NCBI GenBank assembly: GCA_958295665.1
Contig: OY282558.1
Location: 313,940,092 to 314,004,091 of the forward strand
Direction: 5' to 3'
DNA from: Tipula vernalis
Taxonomy: Eukaryota; Arthropoda; Insecta; Diptera; Tipulidae
Length of the DNA: 64,000 nucleotides
This document shows positions 1 through 12,816 of the stretch, piece by piece. The number at the start of each line of letters is the position of its first letter. Position 1 is the stretch's first letter. A model generated the notes under the pieces. The model worked only from the letters and a program-made list of their open reading frames with translations. It was not told the origin of the DNA and searched no databases. The translations under genes and the position numbers were made by a program.

Positions 1-1668
1 GCTATTAAGGCCCTAAGATTTGCTTTGCAGAAAGAAGGAAACCAGCGCTTAAAGAACTATTTAAGTGATTTCTCGGCAACCGAGAGGCAGATTATTCTTT
101 GTGGAAGTCAACAAAAAATTTAAAAAGGCCAACAAAATCGAATCCACCTATTAGACTACCAACTGGGAGTTGGGCGTGAAGTGATGAAAAAAAAGCCAAT
201 CCTTTTGCTGTTCATCTAACAACAGTATTTGTCCCATACGAAGAATATAATTATTTCGTGCCACCGCAGCAAATGGATGATGGTTTATCCTACCAACCTA
301 TAAAGTATAATTGGAAGAAAGTTAAGAATACAATTAAAACTTGCATAAGCCCGAAAAAGGCACCATGACATGATCTCATTACTGGAAAAATGATAAGGGA
401 ATTGCCAGATAAATGCATAAAACTAATAACATTTGTATTCAACGCGATAATACGAACCAGTTATATTCCTCAGAAATGGAAGATATCTTTGATTACAATG
501 ATTCATAAGCCAGGGAAAAATGAAACGAAAATCTCATCATATCGTCCAATAAGCATGCTGCCCACAATCTCAAAGATATTTCTAGACGCATTATTCCAGA
601 CCAATAATTTGGATTCCGAAACCAACATGGTTGTGCAGAGCAAATAAAACTTTACAGAATTGTAAATGCAATCAAAATCACCTTCGAGGAAAAGAAATTT
701 TGCTCTGCTGCCTTTTTGGATATCGTCCAAGCTTTTGATAAAGTTTGGCACGATGGACCAATTTACAAAATTAAAGAGCTTCTACCAGAAAAATTTCACT
801 TAGTTTTGGGAAACTATCTTCTGCAAAGGCAATACATGGTCAAACAAAACAGCGCAGCTACTTACTTAAATGATATTAAGACAGGTGTCCCGCAAGGCAG
901 CGTTCTATAACCAATCTTATACTTGTTATACACAGCGGATATTCCTGTAATCAACAAAGTAATATTATCAATATTTGCCGATGACACGGCCATCCTGGTG
1001 TCTCACACTAATCCTGAAATTACCTCAAAGGAATTATAGAATTTAAATGTAAACAAAGTCGCGGACTGGCTAAAGGCATGGCGAATAAAAGTGAATGAAA
1101 ATAAAACAACTCACGTCACATTCACGCTGAACAAAAGCGCCTAACCACCAGTGAAATTAAACGATAAAAATATTACTCTACAAACGAAGGTAAAATACTT
1201 AGGTTTGCACCTGGATAGAAGGTTAACGAGGAAAAATCATATTGAAACAAAACGCAACCAAATAAAAATTACATTTTCCAAAATGTATTGGCTGATGGGA
1301 AGAAAATCTAAGTTGTCATTAGCCAATAAAGTTTTACTTTACAAAGCGATAATCAAACCCATATGGTATTCAGTTACGGGGATCTACCACTGCTTAAAAC
1401 AGAGAACTCATACAACGAACCCAAGCGAAAATATTTCGCAGTATTACCAATGCTCCTTGATACATTCAATTTAAATTGAATGATCAATTGTAATATACAT
1501 CACAACCTTAGGATTAAGACCGTTAAAGAAACTATTAAAGAATTCAGTTCGAAATATTACTCAAAACTAGAAGCACATCCCAACGAATTGGCCAGGGAGA
1601 TACTAAAACAGCCGCGATTTAGACGTCTGAGAAGAACAGATCCACTCGAACTGTTGAGCCTGTGAACC
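1..1668 (+). pseudogene. Reverse transcriptase of jockey-type LINE (broken)
   Basis: The protein would copy element RNA at a nicked target. Reading the frames in turn, positions 1-350 give the pre-RT linker, 390-647 give the block ending SSYRPISMLPTISKIF, and 716-910 give DIVQAFDKVWHDG and TGVPQGSVL. Positions 915-1140 carry the catalytic FADDT box near 975, and 1151-1474 carry KVKYLGLHLDRRL. The tail at 1480-1665 contains HPNELAREILKQPRFRRL, which is typical of the C-terminus of jockey ORF2. Stops and shifts separate the pieces, so no complete product can be made. The RT assignment is firm and the jockey clade is inferred from the C-terminal and YTADIP motifs. Confidence 0.9.
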
Positions 1669-1890
1669 TGTAAATTTAATTCGATATACTCATATAAGTA
1701 TAGTCTAAATTAATTAAATTGTGAGCCCTAACAATAAGTATTAACATTGGTTAAGACTTAAAATATGTAATAATTTTAGCTTAAGATTTGATTACTTTTT
1801 GATTGTTCTTATGAGTTTCTTTTGTAGAAAGATTCAAGAATAAAGCCATTGGCAACATTTAAAATAAAAAAAATAATACTAATATTATTA
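1..1890 (+). mobile_element. Jockey-type non-LTR retrotransposon, 3' half, decayed
   Basis: This is the 3' part of a LINE that enters from outside the window. It holds reverse transcriptase and C-terminal coding sequence followed by an AATAAA signal at 1839-1844 and an A-rich tail at about 1858-1875. No endonuclease domain is visible, because the window starts inside the linker before the RT. The same subfamily recurs at 42,677-43,780, and both share the block YTADIP followed by FADDT. The copy is dead, with many stops and at least four frame changes. Confidence 0.9.
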
Positions 1891-2499
1891 AAGCGAGTGG
1901 CATATGTAAATATATAAAACAAAATAACATTATATTATGAAATAATAAAGGTTGTGTAAAAATTTTGTTTGTAAAGAAAACTTATGTTAATAAAGTTTTT
2001 TAAATTGAAATTGGGCCATTGCGGTGTCATTTTTTTGATGTGCAAATTGAAAGATAAACGTTATAAACTGGGCGTGGACAAGAGGCGGGTATTAAAAAAT
2101 AAAATAAAATTTAGTTGTAACAGTGATACCGTAACTAAAGTATTGTCTTTGTTGTACGCTCTGCTAATCAAGGTCGTTGCCGTGAAATTCTTGTGGCGTG
2201 GATATTATTCCACACATATCTGGTTAAGAGTTACATAGCAGCAACCCTGCATCAAGCGGATTTTTTTTTTATATCAATGATTAACGTAACTTTGTTTTTC
2301 TTTGCTTGCTGTTGATACATTGGACAATTTTTTTTTGGTATTAATATAGTATGTGGGCCTTCTTGACTGTGATGTGTTTTTCCGTTTTTTTTCTTACAAT
2401 ATTTGTTTATTATATAATGTTTTCTTGCAGCTCTTGCGTCCTTGTAGTCATGCATTTACTACGCTAATTCTGTTGCCTTATGGTTTTTTTTCTTTCGGC
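1891..2499. other. AT-rich interval, nothing recognised
   Basis: One open frame at 1984-2238 (+, 84 codons) has no recognisable motif and could be chance. T-rich runs around 2262-2400 give a lysine-rich minus-strand frame that looks like low complexity, not a gene. Confidence 0.4.
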
Positions 2500-3235
2500 G
2501 TCATTTCTATCTTTTGGTGATTATGTAGTTACGGTGATAATGAGAGTAATTTGAGGTAAAGTGATCGTGAGGTAGGGTCCTTATGGCAGGCTGTGGGAGA
2601 GATCGACTCGGATAATGTGCTGACCGTGGGAACACCTCTGGTCTGTTAGGGAGGCACCCTTCCACCTTCTATTGGGATCGGCAGTTCCAGTAGATTGACC
2701 GATGATTAAGGGAGCCTCCATAACAGACTGTGTGGATATTGCGCTGGTTGGAGTGGTTATTCCGGACGGTCATACCCGTTTTATAATTTTGTTTTGCTCC
2801 TGCAACCCTGGCAATATTTCGCTTATTCCCTTCTTTTTGTGTTTTCTTCTTTATGCGGTTACTCAAGCATGAATCCATGTCTGGAAACCCAACGACATAC
2901 CGTGAGCATTAGCCACCTACTTATAATGCACTAGACCTGTGGATTCGTGTCTGATAATGAAATCTCGTGATTCCTTTACAGGCCGGAGCCCAGTACAGCC
3001 AGATCATACAATAAAGACACGATAAAACAAACAGGCCAGTAATTTGGAAGACTCTCCATCAAGTAGAATTTTTCAGGGACACAGGGTTGAGCGGCTGAGG
3101 AATGGTGGGTCGGCCCATGAATTCTGCACTCTCAAAGGGGAGTAATAGTTGTGTTCATCGTCATCAACGATCTTAATAAGATGATGAACAATTTCTTTTG
3201 CATTCCGCCTCTATCGGAATGCCATTTGGTCGGTA
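2500..3235. other. GC-richer island of unknown origin, probable decayed repeat
   Basis: Base composition is visibly richer in G and C than the flanks, and the sequence lacks the long A/T runs of the surroundings. A minus-strand frame at 2669-2878 (69 codons, stop-terminated) has no motif I recognise. The right edge contains a short palindrome, CATTCCGCCTCTATCGGAATG, near 3201. The composition contrast with both sides suggests an inserted element, perhaps the untranslated part of a LINE, but I cannot assign a family. Confidence 0.35.
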
Positions 3236-6200
3236 TTTTTCTTATTTATTTTCGCGTGATTAGGACATTTTATACAATAGGAAGTTTCGAAAAACTAGTA
3301 ACGGTACAGCTCCGGTACCATTAGACGGGTATTTCCACATCGCAGACATTGTTTTTTATATGATGGTAAAATGAGTAAGAAGTTTGTTTAATTTTATTTT
3401 ATTAAATGACTTATTGCTTTGCTAAAGGGAATTTTGGTTGTTTTAGCTGTTTTAGAGAAGAGGTTTGGTTCATTCTGTGGGTTGTACTACGATTTGGAAG
3501 TTTTTTTTAAATAAAAACAAAAATTGTATGGTCTGCTAAAGCAGTTTTGATTTGTGGAATGAAATGATTGTGTGGGTTTGTCAAAGTAATACATCAATAA
3601 TTTATATATGCATATGGTATATCAAAATTAAATAATTTTTATATTGATGGTAATTTTTCAATTGAAACTGTGTTGTTTTTTTTTATGCTAAGTATTCATA
3701 ATAAAACACAGGAGAAAAATATTACTGTATTTGTATCTCGTTGATGTAAATGAAATTGTATAATAGAAATAAATCGTTGTTTAACTTGTAAAGTTCGGGC
3801 ATTTCAATAATTTTGTTTTGGTTTTTAATTTGCTCTTTATTACTTTAGACTTTGTATTTTTATTTATTTATTTTTATTTTTTATATTTTTTTATTAAGTG
3901 TATTTCCTTGACATATTTACAACAACAATTACTTAGGAAAAATCGCCGCAAGAGTAACAATAACCCACAAAGAAATTGGGTTCATTTAAATATAATTCTA
4001 ATTTTTGGTTATGATGCCTGACACCAGATGACGTAATCCATATTAAATTTATATTCTATTTCGAATTGGTGGCTTTTGTCAATTTTTCTTGGGAAAAAAT
4101 TAACCAAAAGTAATTCGATTTAAATTTTAACCAACAAAACATGCGCAAAATAGCTGTAAATGGCGTATTGCTTTGTTAACAGATTTTTTGGCAGTTCTAG
4201 AGGTGCTCAAAACAACAACAAAATCGTGTATTGGTTATTTCTGTGGGTTGTACGAAACTTATTTGTTGTGTATGTATGTATATAAAATAATTAAAATTTT
4301 ATGTTTTGTTCAAATGGTTGCTGTGTGCTTACCAAAGAAACACAGCAATAATTTATTTATGTATTAAAGTTATAGAAATTCTAGTGGTTTTTTGTATTGC
4401 AATTGTATTGTTTCTCCTTCATTATGCTACCTAGTCGTAATACTACTTGCGAAAAAATTATTAAATTTTAAATAGTATTGGAGTTTAATTATTGAGAGAG
4501 AAGGGGAGTATATTTGGCAGTATTGTTTTTTGCGAAATGGAATCTGGTTGGGTTTTATTTTATTTTAAATTAATTTATAAATTGTTTCTTGGACTTTGAA
4601 AAAATTTAAATTTATTTTAGTTTTTAAGTTTTAATTCCAAATTAGAATTTAAAAAAAAAACGATTTTAATGAGTAAGTAAAGTTTAGAAATAACTAATTA
4701 ATCTCGATTTCGATTTTCAGGACTTAAGGAGTTCCTAGTAGTAGGAGATATGTAGTATTTAGAACTGTGCCGTCTTGTGTTAATCTTTATCTTTATTATA
4801 TATAACACTAATAACATAATACTAACTATTGACTCCTTAGGTGTCTGTAACCTGTTCAACATTAAAGCTGTTTGCTTTTTATTGTTATGCGGGAATACTT
4901 ATAATACAATTTTATAATCCGTACAGGTTATTATTTAAGGGCTTTTTATTTTTAAGGTGTTAGTGGCTGATTTTTAAACTAATAATTAGATTTGAAGAAA
5001 ATTATAGGGTTTGGGTTTCATTGAATAGGAAATTAACCAGTTATAGTTTTACTAGTTTTATTGAGTTTGTTTTTAGAAACACCTAAAAAATCTAATCTGA
5101 TTTACGGAAGTTACAAGAATCCAACGATGCGTTGTTAAGAATTTGTGCTTTCTTGTGCAAACTAGTTAAATTAAATTGAAAGTTTAATCTAAGTTGTAAT
5201 CGGATGCCGTAATTTTGATTTATAAATGTTAATCCTGTTAATTAATTAGTAAATATTTATTAATTATGGATTAATTCTGATTTTGTTTTAAGAGATTCCT
5301 GAGTTTGAGTTAAATTGTAATTCTAAGTTCCGACAATCACCAGTATGTGACTAGATGTCGAAACATCTTTAGAAGACTGAAACGATGCAAATGCACCCAG
5401 TATAAAATAATAAGGAATTTGACAACAAAATTTAATTTCCTTCATTTTAAACAGAGAATAAAATAACGCAAATAACGGTAAAGAAAAAAAAAACGTAAAA
5501 ATGACGGATGGAACACACTGAATCATAAAAAATTCAATGTTAAAGGTGCATTTGGGTTCAATTGTACCCACTTCAGTCACATAAAGGTTAAAGGATTTTT
5601 AGAAATACCGGAGAAACCTTACTCAGCTTTCAGAACCTTTAGGCATTCGACAGACAAGTAGTTTAAAAATTATGTTGTCGTGTGCTAACTATTTTATCAT
5701 ATTTATTACTTACAAACACTTACTAACTATCGACTAGCTACTACTAATTAACCTTCCCTATCCTTCGGTTTTGTTATATGTAAAGGGGTGTAAGGTGGAT
5801 CCGCGATCTTACCGAGAACCTTTTTTAGTCTTGATTGTACTCGTACACTCAAATCAATCATTCAATCAGACGACGGATACCGGAACCATTATCCCAAAAA
5901 AACTACAATCACTAAAACCCACTTCACTTTATTAGACCAAAAATAAAAGTGATACCATACTAAAGAAAAAATTATAAGGATTGATTGAAATACGATGGTC
6001 ATTAGTGCAAGTTTCATTATACAATTTTGAGATCGTGTTCTACTGATTAAAAAACCTAATGTGATGAACCTTTTTCGAATAAATTTGGTATTACTTTTTA
6101 CGAACAATAATAAATTTATTAAGCGATATTTGCTTATGGCATGCAATGAAAAATTAAGAGCAGCTTGCCGAAGGAAAAGTCTGCATTATAATTTAACCAG

Positions 6201-7120
6201 TCGGATTCTTAATAGACTGACTCAAATTTAAACCGTAAATAACTTTTAAGAATTTAAAAATTTTATAATCTATCTGTACTTGTATTACATATGCAATGCC
6301 ACTACCTTTAGAACAACCGCTTTATTTTGGTTTATCCTGAATAAATAGTGTAACTTCACTGAATGCAAGAGTATCCATTAATGCCAATTAAGTTGCAATA
6401 ATGCCGAAGAAACTGATAGCTTGATCTGTTGCTCTAGACTGATATTATGTTGTAAAGAAACTTATGCTCAAAATGAGTATGTACATATCTCAAAATCTCA
6501 AAATTTTTGTAAATATATAAATAAAAAAAGTATAAATTCTTTTATTAGTTCCACCATCTTCTTTATTTTAGAGTCCTGTCCGCAATTCCAATTATAAATT
6601 TGATTCAATTTTTTAATTAGCTTTCTAACCGAAAAGTTAATTTATGAATTAAAAGTCAATTTAATTTATTAATTCATTGTTTGTTTCAGAGATATACATT
6701 TAAAATAATTGTTGGGCTTGGTTATAAGGAGGCTTAGGATTTTTATCAAAAATATGTACCTAAAATATGTAACTAAAATGAAAAATTTGTGGCCAAATTT
6801 TGAAAAGAAAACCAAAACTAGAACTTATCAAAAGAGGAGTTCAGTTCACTTATTAGAAAAAAATGTCTAAAATTGTTATTCTGTAATTTAATAACAACAA
6901 CAATTCTGGATATATATAATAATACATTAAGAGAAACCTTTCTCAATTGAGAGTTCTTATTTCAGTGTTTAGAATCAATTGTAAAACTTTTCTTTTGTTG
7001 GTTTTAAAATAAATTCTCTTTTCTAACTGTAAACACTTTAGTTTCATAACAAATGAATTAAGAGAATTCCTATTAACAAATAAATTGAATTTAACTACAT
7101 TATACAAAAATTGTAATCGT
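3236..7120. other. Long AT-rich interval without recognisable genes
   Basis: The open frames here are short (at most 85 codons), leucine/phenylalanine/lysine rich, and carry no family motif on either strand. T-rich and A-rich homopolymers dominate. I see no terminal repeats, RNA gene or splice-linked exons that I would defend. Confidence 0.45.
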
Positions 7121-7124
7121 CATA

Positions 7125-7776
7125 TACAAACCAAAATAATTTTTCACTATTCCTCTCGTCTGCTTATGAGCACGATTAAATCTTTGCTCTATTGCATCAT
7201 CCGGATTTCTTCGCATTCGTGGGATAAGCCAATCTTTAAGGGGAAGCACTATCACCCAAAATCACAGTACCGGGGAACAGGCAAAAACAAGACTCAAAAT
7301 TCCTAAATAGCATTGTATATGGCAATACTCTGGAGTCATGGACACTACCCGGCCAATTTGAATTTAATTCATAAAAGCTGCGGTCTGGGCCACACACCAT
7401 CATTGCATTCAGTGAATATCTTCCATGTCGATTCGCAAAGTGTTCTTCATTGACCGTAGGTGCATCTATATTAATCATTGTTTCATCGAAGCAACCAGCT
7501 ACGTGAGGGTAACCACCCAACTCAAGAAACTTCTATCCTGGATATTCCTAACCAATGCAGTGTTGTTAGTAGCTGCTATATAGGACTCAATGCGCAGTTT
7601 CGGTCGCTTTCATGGTGCAAATTTGCTACGATTTTTAATAATACGTGCTCAATTTGTTCATGTGACAAACGAAAATATTTTATCACTCGCGAGTCCAGAG
7701 AATATTTGGTTCTGGCTTTCACTACACGATTTCTTCTTTCGTTTTCATCCTCGAATAATCTTTCTAACCGACGCAT
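7125..7776 (-). pseudogene. PIF/Harbinger transposase (HARBI1-like DDE nuclease), broken
   Basis: The protein would be the DDE endonuclease that cuts and inserts a PIF/Harbinger transposon. Reading leftward from 7776, an N-terminal part includes MRRLERLFEDENERR. After a frame break comes the core at 7520-7236 with GCFDETMI (first D), NRHGRYSLNAMMVCG, WPGSVHDSRV (second D) and LGDSASP. A one-base shift then leads to LKDWLIPRMRRNPDDAIEQR and RFNRAHKQTRGIV down to about 7127. At the place where the family has the catalytic E (consensus VERTFG) this copy reads VKNYFG, an E to K change from codon 7142-7144. The C-terminus past FGLY is lost. Shift, stop and lost E together make it inactive. Confidence 0.9.
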
Positions 7777-7799
7777 TTATTTATAAAAATTATTTTTTC

Positions 7800-8453
7800 G
7801 TTTAATAAATTTCAGTTTTTGTTCACTAAAGTTGATATAATGCCTATATTTGATAGTTTTATATTAATTTTAAAATATCGAAAAGTAACTGTCTTACCTC
7901 TTACTTTGACTTAATATTATAACTTATTAGAATACAATAAAATAGCGGTATGAATTTTGAAATTAAAGTTATTATACACTTGAAAACACATTGTTACATG
8001 TATTGTCATTATCATTTATAATCATTTGAATAATAAATAATTTTAATGAAAAATGTGTTTGTACTCTTTTAAAATTGAACAAAAGTTCTCATCTTACCAA
8101 TAACAGCAAACAAAAAAAACGTTTACCTCTTATCAATTTGTTTGAGTAGTGAAATTTTTCTTATTGATATTTTTGATAAGTTATCATTAAAGTAGTTAAA
8201 ACTTTTGGTGCAACAGAACTACGAAAAAATTATCAAAAACCTCAAACTTATCGCTTGTCAAAATAATACTTATCATTTATCATTTCGCAAATTGGTGCAA
8301 CTTAATTTTTATAAGTGAGTCCTTATCACTTATTATAACACAAATAAATACTTCTCAAATTTTAATTTGGTATAACAGAAAATTATCAAAAACTATGATA
8401 AGTTGATAAGTAATAAGTGATAAGTAGTTGGTGCAATAGGGCCCTGGTGAACG
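7800..8453. repeat. 5' terminal and subterminal region of the Harbinger element
   Basis: This lies upstream of the minus-strand transposase. It is packed with short ACTTATCA / TGATAAGT motifs in both orientations and two GGTGCAAC boxes (near 8210 and 8294). It ends at GGTGCAATAGGGCC followed by CTG near 8449-8453, which looks like a transposon tip. The mirror-image tip was not found left of 7125, so the other end is missing. The region could serve as transposase binding sites, by inference from position and repeat density. Confidence 0.55.
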
Positions 8454-9052
8454 TTTTGTTGAAATAGTTATATATCGGCTGATAATTGTTCGAAAGGTGG
8501 TTATTTGACCCTTAGAATGTATCGACCACCTTGCTTGGCTGGATTGTTGAACATTTTATTAAAACATAGCATTTCAATAGCATTGGAAATATACTGTAAA
8601 AATAATACGCTGATTCCAAGCCAAATCACCGGTAAAGCTTAAATAATTCTAAAATGCATGTTATAAAAAATTGAAGCGATATATACTTCCCTTTGAACTG
8701 CAACTATTTTAATGGAACTTTGAACTATTCTGTCAGGTTGTCAATAGGAGGGTGCTTATTGGTGGTGAGCGCTAATTATTTATTTTATTTGCTAATAGTG
8801 AAATTACTAAATAATTGAATTTCAGTTTTAAAACATCAAGCTGAATATTAATTTTAGTAAAACGTAGTAGAACGATTGAGGTGAAAATGATAAGGATGTT
8901 ACGCCACCCGTGTTTGCGTAACTTCCATCGCATTTGCTTTCAGTCCGTTGCTCGTATACTTTTGAACAGCGCTGCCCAATGTTATGGGTATTTTTGTTGC
9001 GCCTTAATGTCGATAACCGACTGTTTGAAACAAATTTCCTCTTACTGTTCGT
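8454..9052. other. Interval without recognisable genes
   Basis: An open frame at 8881-9174 (+) and its minus-strand mirror at 8828-9082 overlap an inverted repeat and share no motif with any family I know. Confidence 0.35.
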
Positions 9053-9291
9053 CGTCGAGAAATGCAGAATGTGTAAGTCCAAAAACTATTTTTTCAGGAG
9101 ACAATGAAAACTATTTCACTCACCTTATCATCTACGTGCAAACACTAAATTATTTTCTAAATTTTTCGCCTTAAAAAACTTTATTTAATATTTTATAAAT
9201 GGCAATCGATGCAAAATGTTCCTCTCTTTCGTTTGATGCGATAAAAGCAAAATTTAAAAAAATGGATTGACACATTCTGCATTTCTCGACG
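9053..9291. repeat. 21-bp perfect inverted repeat with a 197-bp spacer
   Basis: CGTCGAGAAATGCAGAATGTG at 9053-9073 recurs as its exact reverse complement at 9271-9291. The flanks of the arms match only weakly. It may be the tips of a small MITE or a hairpin. No target duplication is evident. Confidence 0.7.
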
Positions 9292-9299
9292 ATGTGTTG

Positions 9300-12099
9300 C
9301 TTCTCACTGCTGCAGAATATTGCTAGTTTTCTATTGATTAAATTATGTTGTGAGCCGACCTTGACTGCTCGTGACTGCTCATAACGAAATTTTCGGACTT
9401 CGTTACAAATATTAAAATGATTCAGTCTCGTTTAGTGTTGAGTGCAGAGTATAGGTCGGTTATGAGATATTCAAATTGGTGAAAATTAACGTAAAAGACT
9501 CTAATACCTTATTTTAAAGTAATAGCGATGGTTCAATAAACTGATTAGGGCGTTTAGAAAAATCCTTAACTTAAAAGTTCTTGTTGAATTAGACAAATTC
9601 CTGAAAATAAAATAAATTAGATTTAAGATTTGCTTACATATTTGGTTGAATTTACCATGTATTTTTAATAAGATTATATTAAAAATAATATTCACAACAA
9701 TTTAGACTTGTTAATCAGAAAAAATTAAGAGGCCTATCATTTATAAATATATCTACCAGAAAAAGTAGAAATATCAAAATCCCACCTGTACTTTAACCCG
9801 AGGTCAATACAAAGTGGATCGACTCCAAAAATGAGAACTTTCCTGGAGCTTTCTCTGTGTTAGTTTGGTTTCGTACTCATAAGTTCCTACAAACAAAAAG
9901 TTCGGTCTACTCATCAGGTAGCTACGACCAAACTACAAAAATAAAATTCTAACTTCACACATTACATATGAGGCAAGAACGCTAATTGACTTAGCGAATT
10001 ATAAAATTCACATTCATCAGTTAATGAATATTAGTCATAAACAGTACATTTAAATAAAAAACTAAATATCGGACTACAAGCTAAAATTTATGAAATAATT
10101 TTTAGCCTGGTTGCGGCGAACATGTTTGTCGACTAATACATACTATACATATTCTATTCTTGTTTTTAAATATTTTAAATTGTTCTTCCACTTTTAGAAG
10201 GACCTGCAATGGTTCTCCAAAATTACTAATGCACTAATAGTAATATCAAACTATGAAAATGTTTGGAAAATTTAAGCAAAAAAGCGTCTTTGAGTCTATT
10301 AATCATAAATTTTATTTTTTCTCTTCTTTCAATTCGTTCCTTCGTTTTCCAAATTATTTTTTGTTTCACTCCATGTTAAATTAAAGCATTACACTTTTCT
10401 AAATACAAAACCAAAAAATTCGACAACATTCGTATTTTAAATCAAACGGTACTAAAAATAAAATCATTTCAACCTTTTATCACTGACCTTAATCTAAAAT
10501 TTAATATGAAGGATTTCCTGATCAGAAGAGTTATAGCGTGAGATTGCTATTCTCTCCGCTGAAAAATTCAGGATGATTCCATGGTGTATACAGATGAACC
10601 ACATTTGGTGGCATTATACACAGTAAAAACACGATTAAAATCCATGCTAAATTTGCTATATCCCAAACCATCTGATTTTTGATAGTCAGAACTTCATCAT
10701 TAATTTGCAATCTTAGCTTAATACATGACTATGTATTTAAACAGTTTTGAAATTCCTTTGACTATATTCAACAAAACACTGGAGTGTTTTCAGTTCCCTA
10801 TAACCCTTATACTTTGTGAACCCTTACGCCCCATGAGTTTCTCCTTATCAGTCAGAACATTGCAAACGATATATGTTTAAACATATGTTCCTGCTATTAA
10901 ATTGTAGTGCCCAGCCAGTATAAATAGAAAAAAATCATATAAAGTAAATTTACAAATTGAACAAGACATAACCAATAAATCATGTAACACTATAACTGAA
11001 CACTACACATGGCTATTCTTTACGTATGTATGTATGTATGTAAGTGTGTGAATATTTTGTCACACCCAAAATACTCACAAGATAAGATTTGTACGAGTTA
11101 TGTTCTAAGCATTGATAGAATCATAGGGAGATGATAAAATTATTAAAGATCAACATTTTCTTTCGGGTTTAATTTAAAAACAAAAAATTTAAATTAAATT
11201 TAAAAAATTGGTGTTGTTGATGTTATTTTTACCACCAGAGAAATATTATTTGTTTTTCAAAAAATAAACGGAACTTCTTTCTTCGCGTATAACTTATATA
11301 GAATGAAACAGATATAAACGTCTTATATCACGTCTGTTCCTGTCAATGCTGAAAGATTTATTGTGTTAAAGTATTTAAATGGTTTCAAGTACATTATGTT
11401 TTTTTCTGAATATGTTTGTGATGAAAACCGAAATACAAAAACAAAAAATGGTTGGTAATACATAGTACGTATTATTTTTAGAGGGACGCACGATTCTTGC
11501 AGCATTTTAGGTATTTAAAGTTTTATAAAAATAGATGCACATATATTTTCCCAATACCGCACACCATATATGTATGTTGAGGGATAAAGGGAATAAAAGG
11601 CATATCCATATTACATGGATAGTAAAATATGTGTTTTGTTTTTTTGGTTCCGACTACCAAAAGGATTAATGCCAGTAGCCAATATACAATACAAAAGGGT
11701 TCAATATTCAAATGATCTTTGTTTTCCCAAATGTAAAACAAAGTAATTTTTTTATTTGTTAATATCGCTTTTGTGTTGCTCTTCGTTTTTTGAAAAATAA
11801 AAGGGATGAAATGGAAATAGTATGACGATTTATGTTTTTTATTTTTTTTTGTAAATCCTACTAAAATGGTCAAGAATTGAAAATTTCACTCCAGGGATTA
11901 ATGAATATTTCTGCTATTTTGTGTTGTGTTTTTTATTTAGTCCATGTTTTATAAAATTGTTTTAAATGCTAAATGTTATTCTCGTGTAGAGCCTTTATAT
12001 GTATATGTGTTTATTTATATAAATGACAGATTTATTTTTGAATTTTAGAAGATCTAAATTTCACTTGCTTGTTTTTAGTTTTCACAATGCTTTGCTGTA
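9300..12099. other. AT-rich interval without recognisable genes
   Basis: There are scattered open frames up to 116 codons (11,523-11,873, minus), with no motif. A GTAT microsatellite lies at about 11,023-11,045. Nothing else can be supported. Confidence 0.45.
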
Positions 12100-12102
12100 C
12101 TG

Positions 12103-12351
12103 GGGCCCTATTCTCGAATTCCACATCCATTTTCCACACGTGGACATCTGTCAAAATTCATAAAAATTGAATTATTTTGGTACTAAGGGAATATTTCCGA
12201 ATGGGTGTAAGCAGGTGGAAGAAATTCCCCATATAGGAAAATGGCCATGCCCCATGTGTTTTATATACGAATTAAAATTTCCGAACATTTTGATGAATTT
12301 TGACAGATGTCCGCATATGGAAAATGGATGTGGAATACGAGAATAGGGTCC
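12103..12351. mobile_element. 249-bp MITE with about 66-bp terminal inverted repeats, Harbinger-like tips
   Basis: The left tip GGGCCCTATTCTCG and the inverted right tip GGACCCTATTCTCG align over roughly 66 bp with few differences, through the internal block GACATCTGTCAAAATTCAT. Both ends are flanked by CTG (12,100-12,102 and 12,352-12,354), a 3-bp duplication. There is no coding capacity. A short direct target duplication plus the GGGCCCTATT tip points to a PIF/Harbinger-mobilised MITE, and a similar tip ends the Harbinger region at 8,453. The family call is inference; the repeat structure is seen. Confidence 0.85.
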
Positions 12352-12354
12352 CTG

Positions 12355-12816
12355 GTTGTAAAATTAGCAAATATTTTTCCTTCGCATATGTACGTGCTGC
12401 TGTTCCGATGATATTAATGTATTTTAGATATTTATTATCTAGATTTTGTTAGATTTTCAACCTAATGGCTAGTGGCCTTTTGATATTGTTTAGTTTGCCT
12501 TAGTTATCAAATAGAAAGTGAAGTGAAATAGGATAACTGACAACTAATATGCATACAAAATATTTGTAAGATAAATTGTATACAAAGTTGTATTAAAAGT
12601 CGTTATGTCAGAAATTGAGCTAAATTTATTTTTCTCGCAGGAATAGTGAGCAATTCTAGCAAGTAGAATTTAATTTTGACTTTTTTCTAATATTTTTTTG
12701 ACTTTCTGAAGTTATGCCAAACGCTAAACACATTTTCTAGAGCTTAACGTTTAGTTATTTTAAGTCTCAATTAAATAAATAGAAATGAAAATTGTTTCTT
12801 CAAAGTCCTATAATAA
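12355..12816. other. Interval before the BEL/Pao coding remnant
   Basis: This should hold the 5' leader, gag and LTR of the BEL element if the copy were complete. No sequence here is repeated downstream of the element as an LTR would be, and no gag coding is visible. Confidence 0.35.

Noticed and set aside
11523..11873. 116-codon minus-strand frame
   Set aside because: Lysine/isoleucine/phenylalanine rich with no motif. Plausible chance frame in AT-rich DNA.
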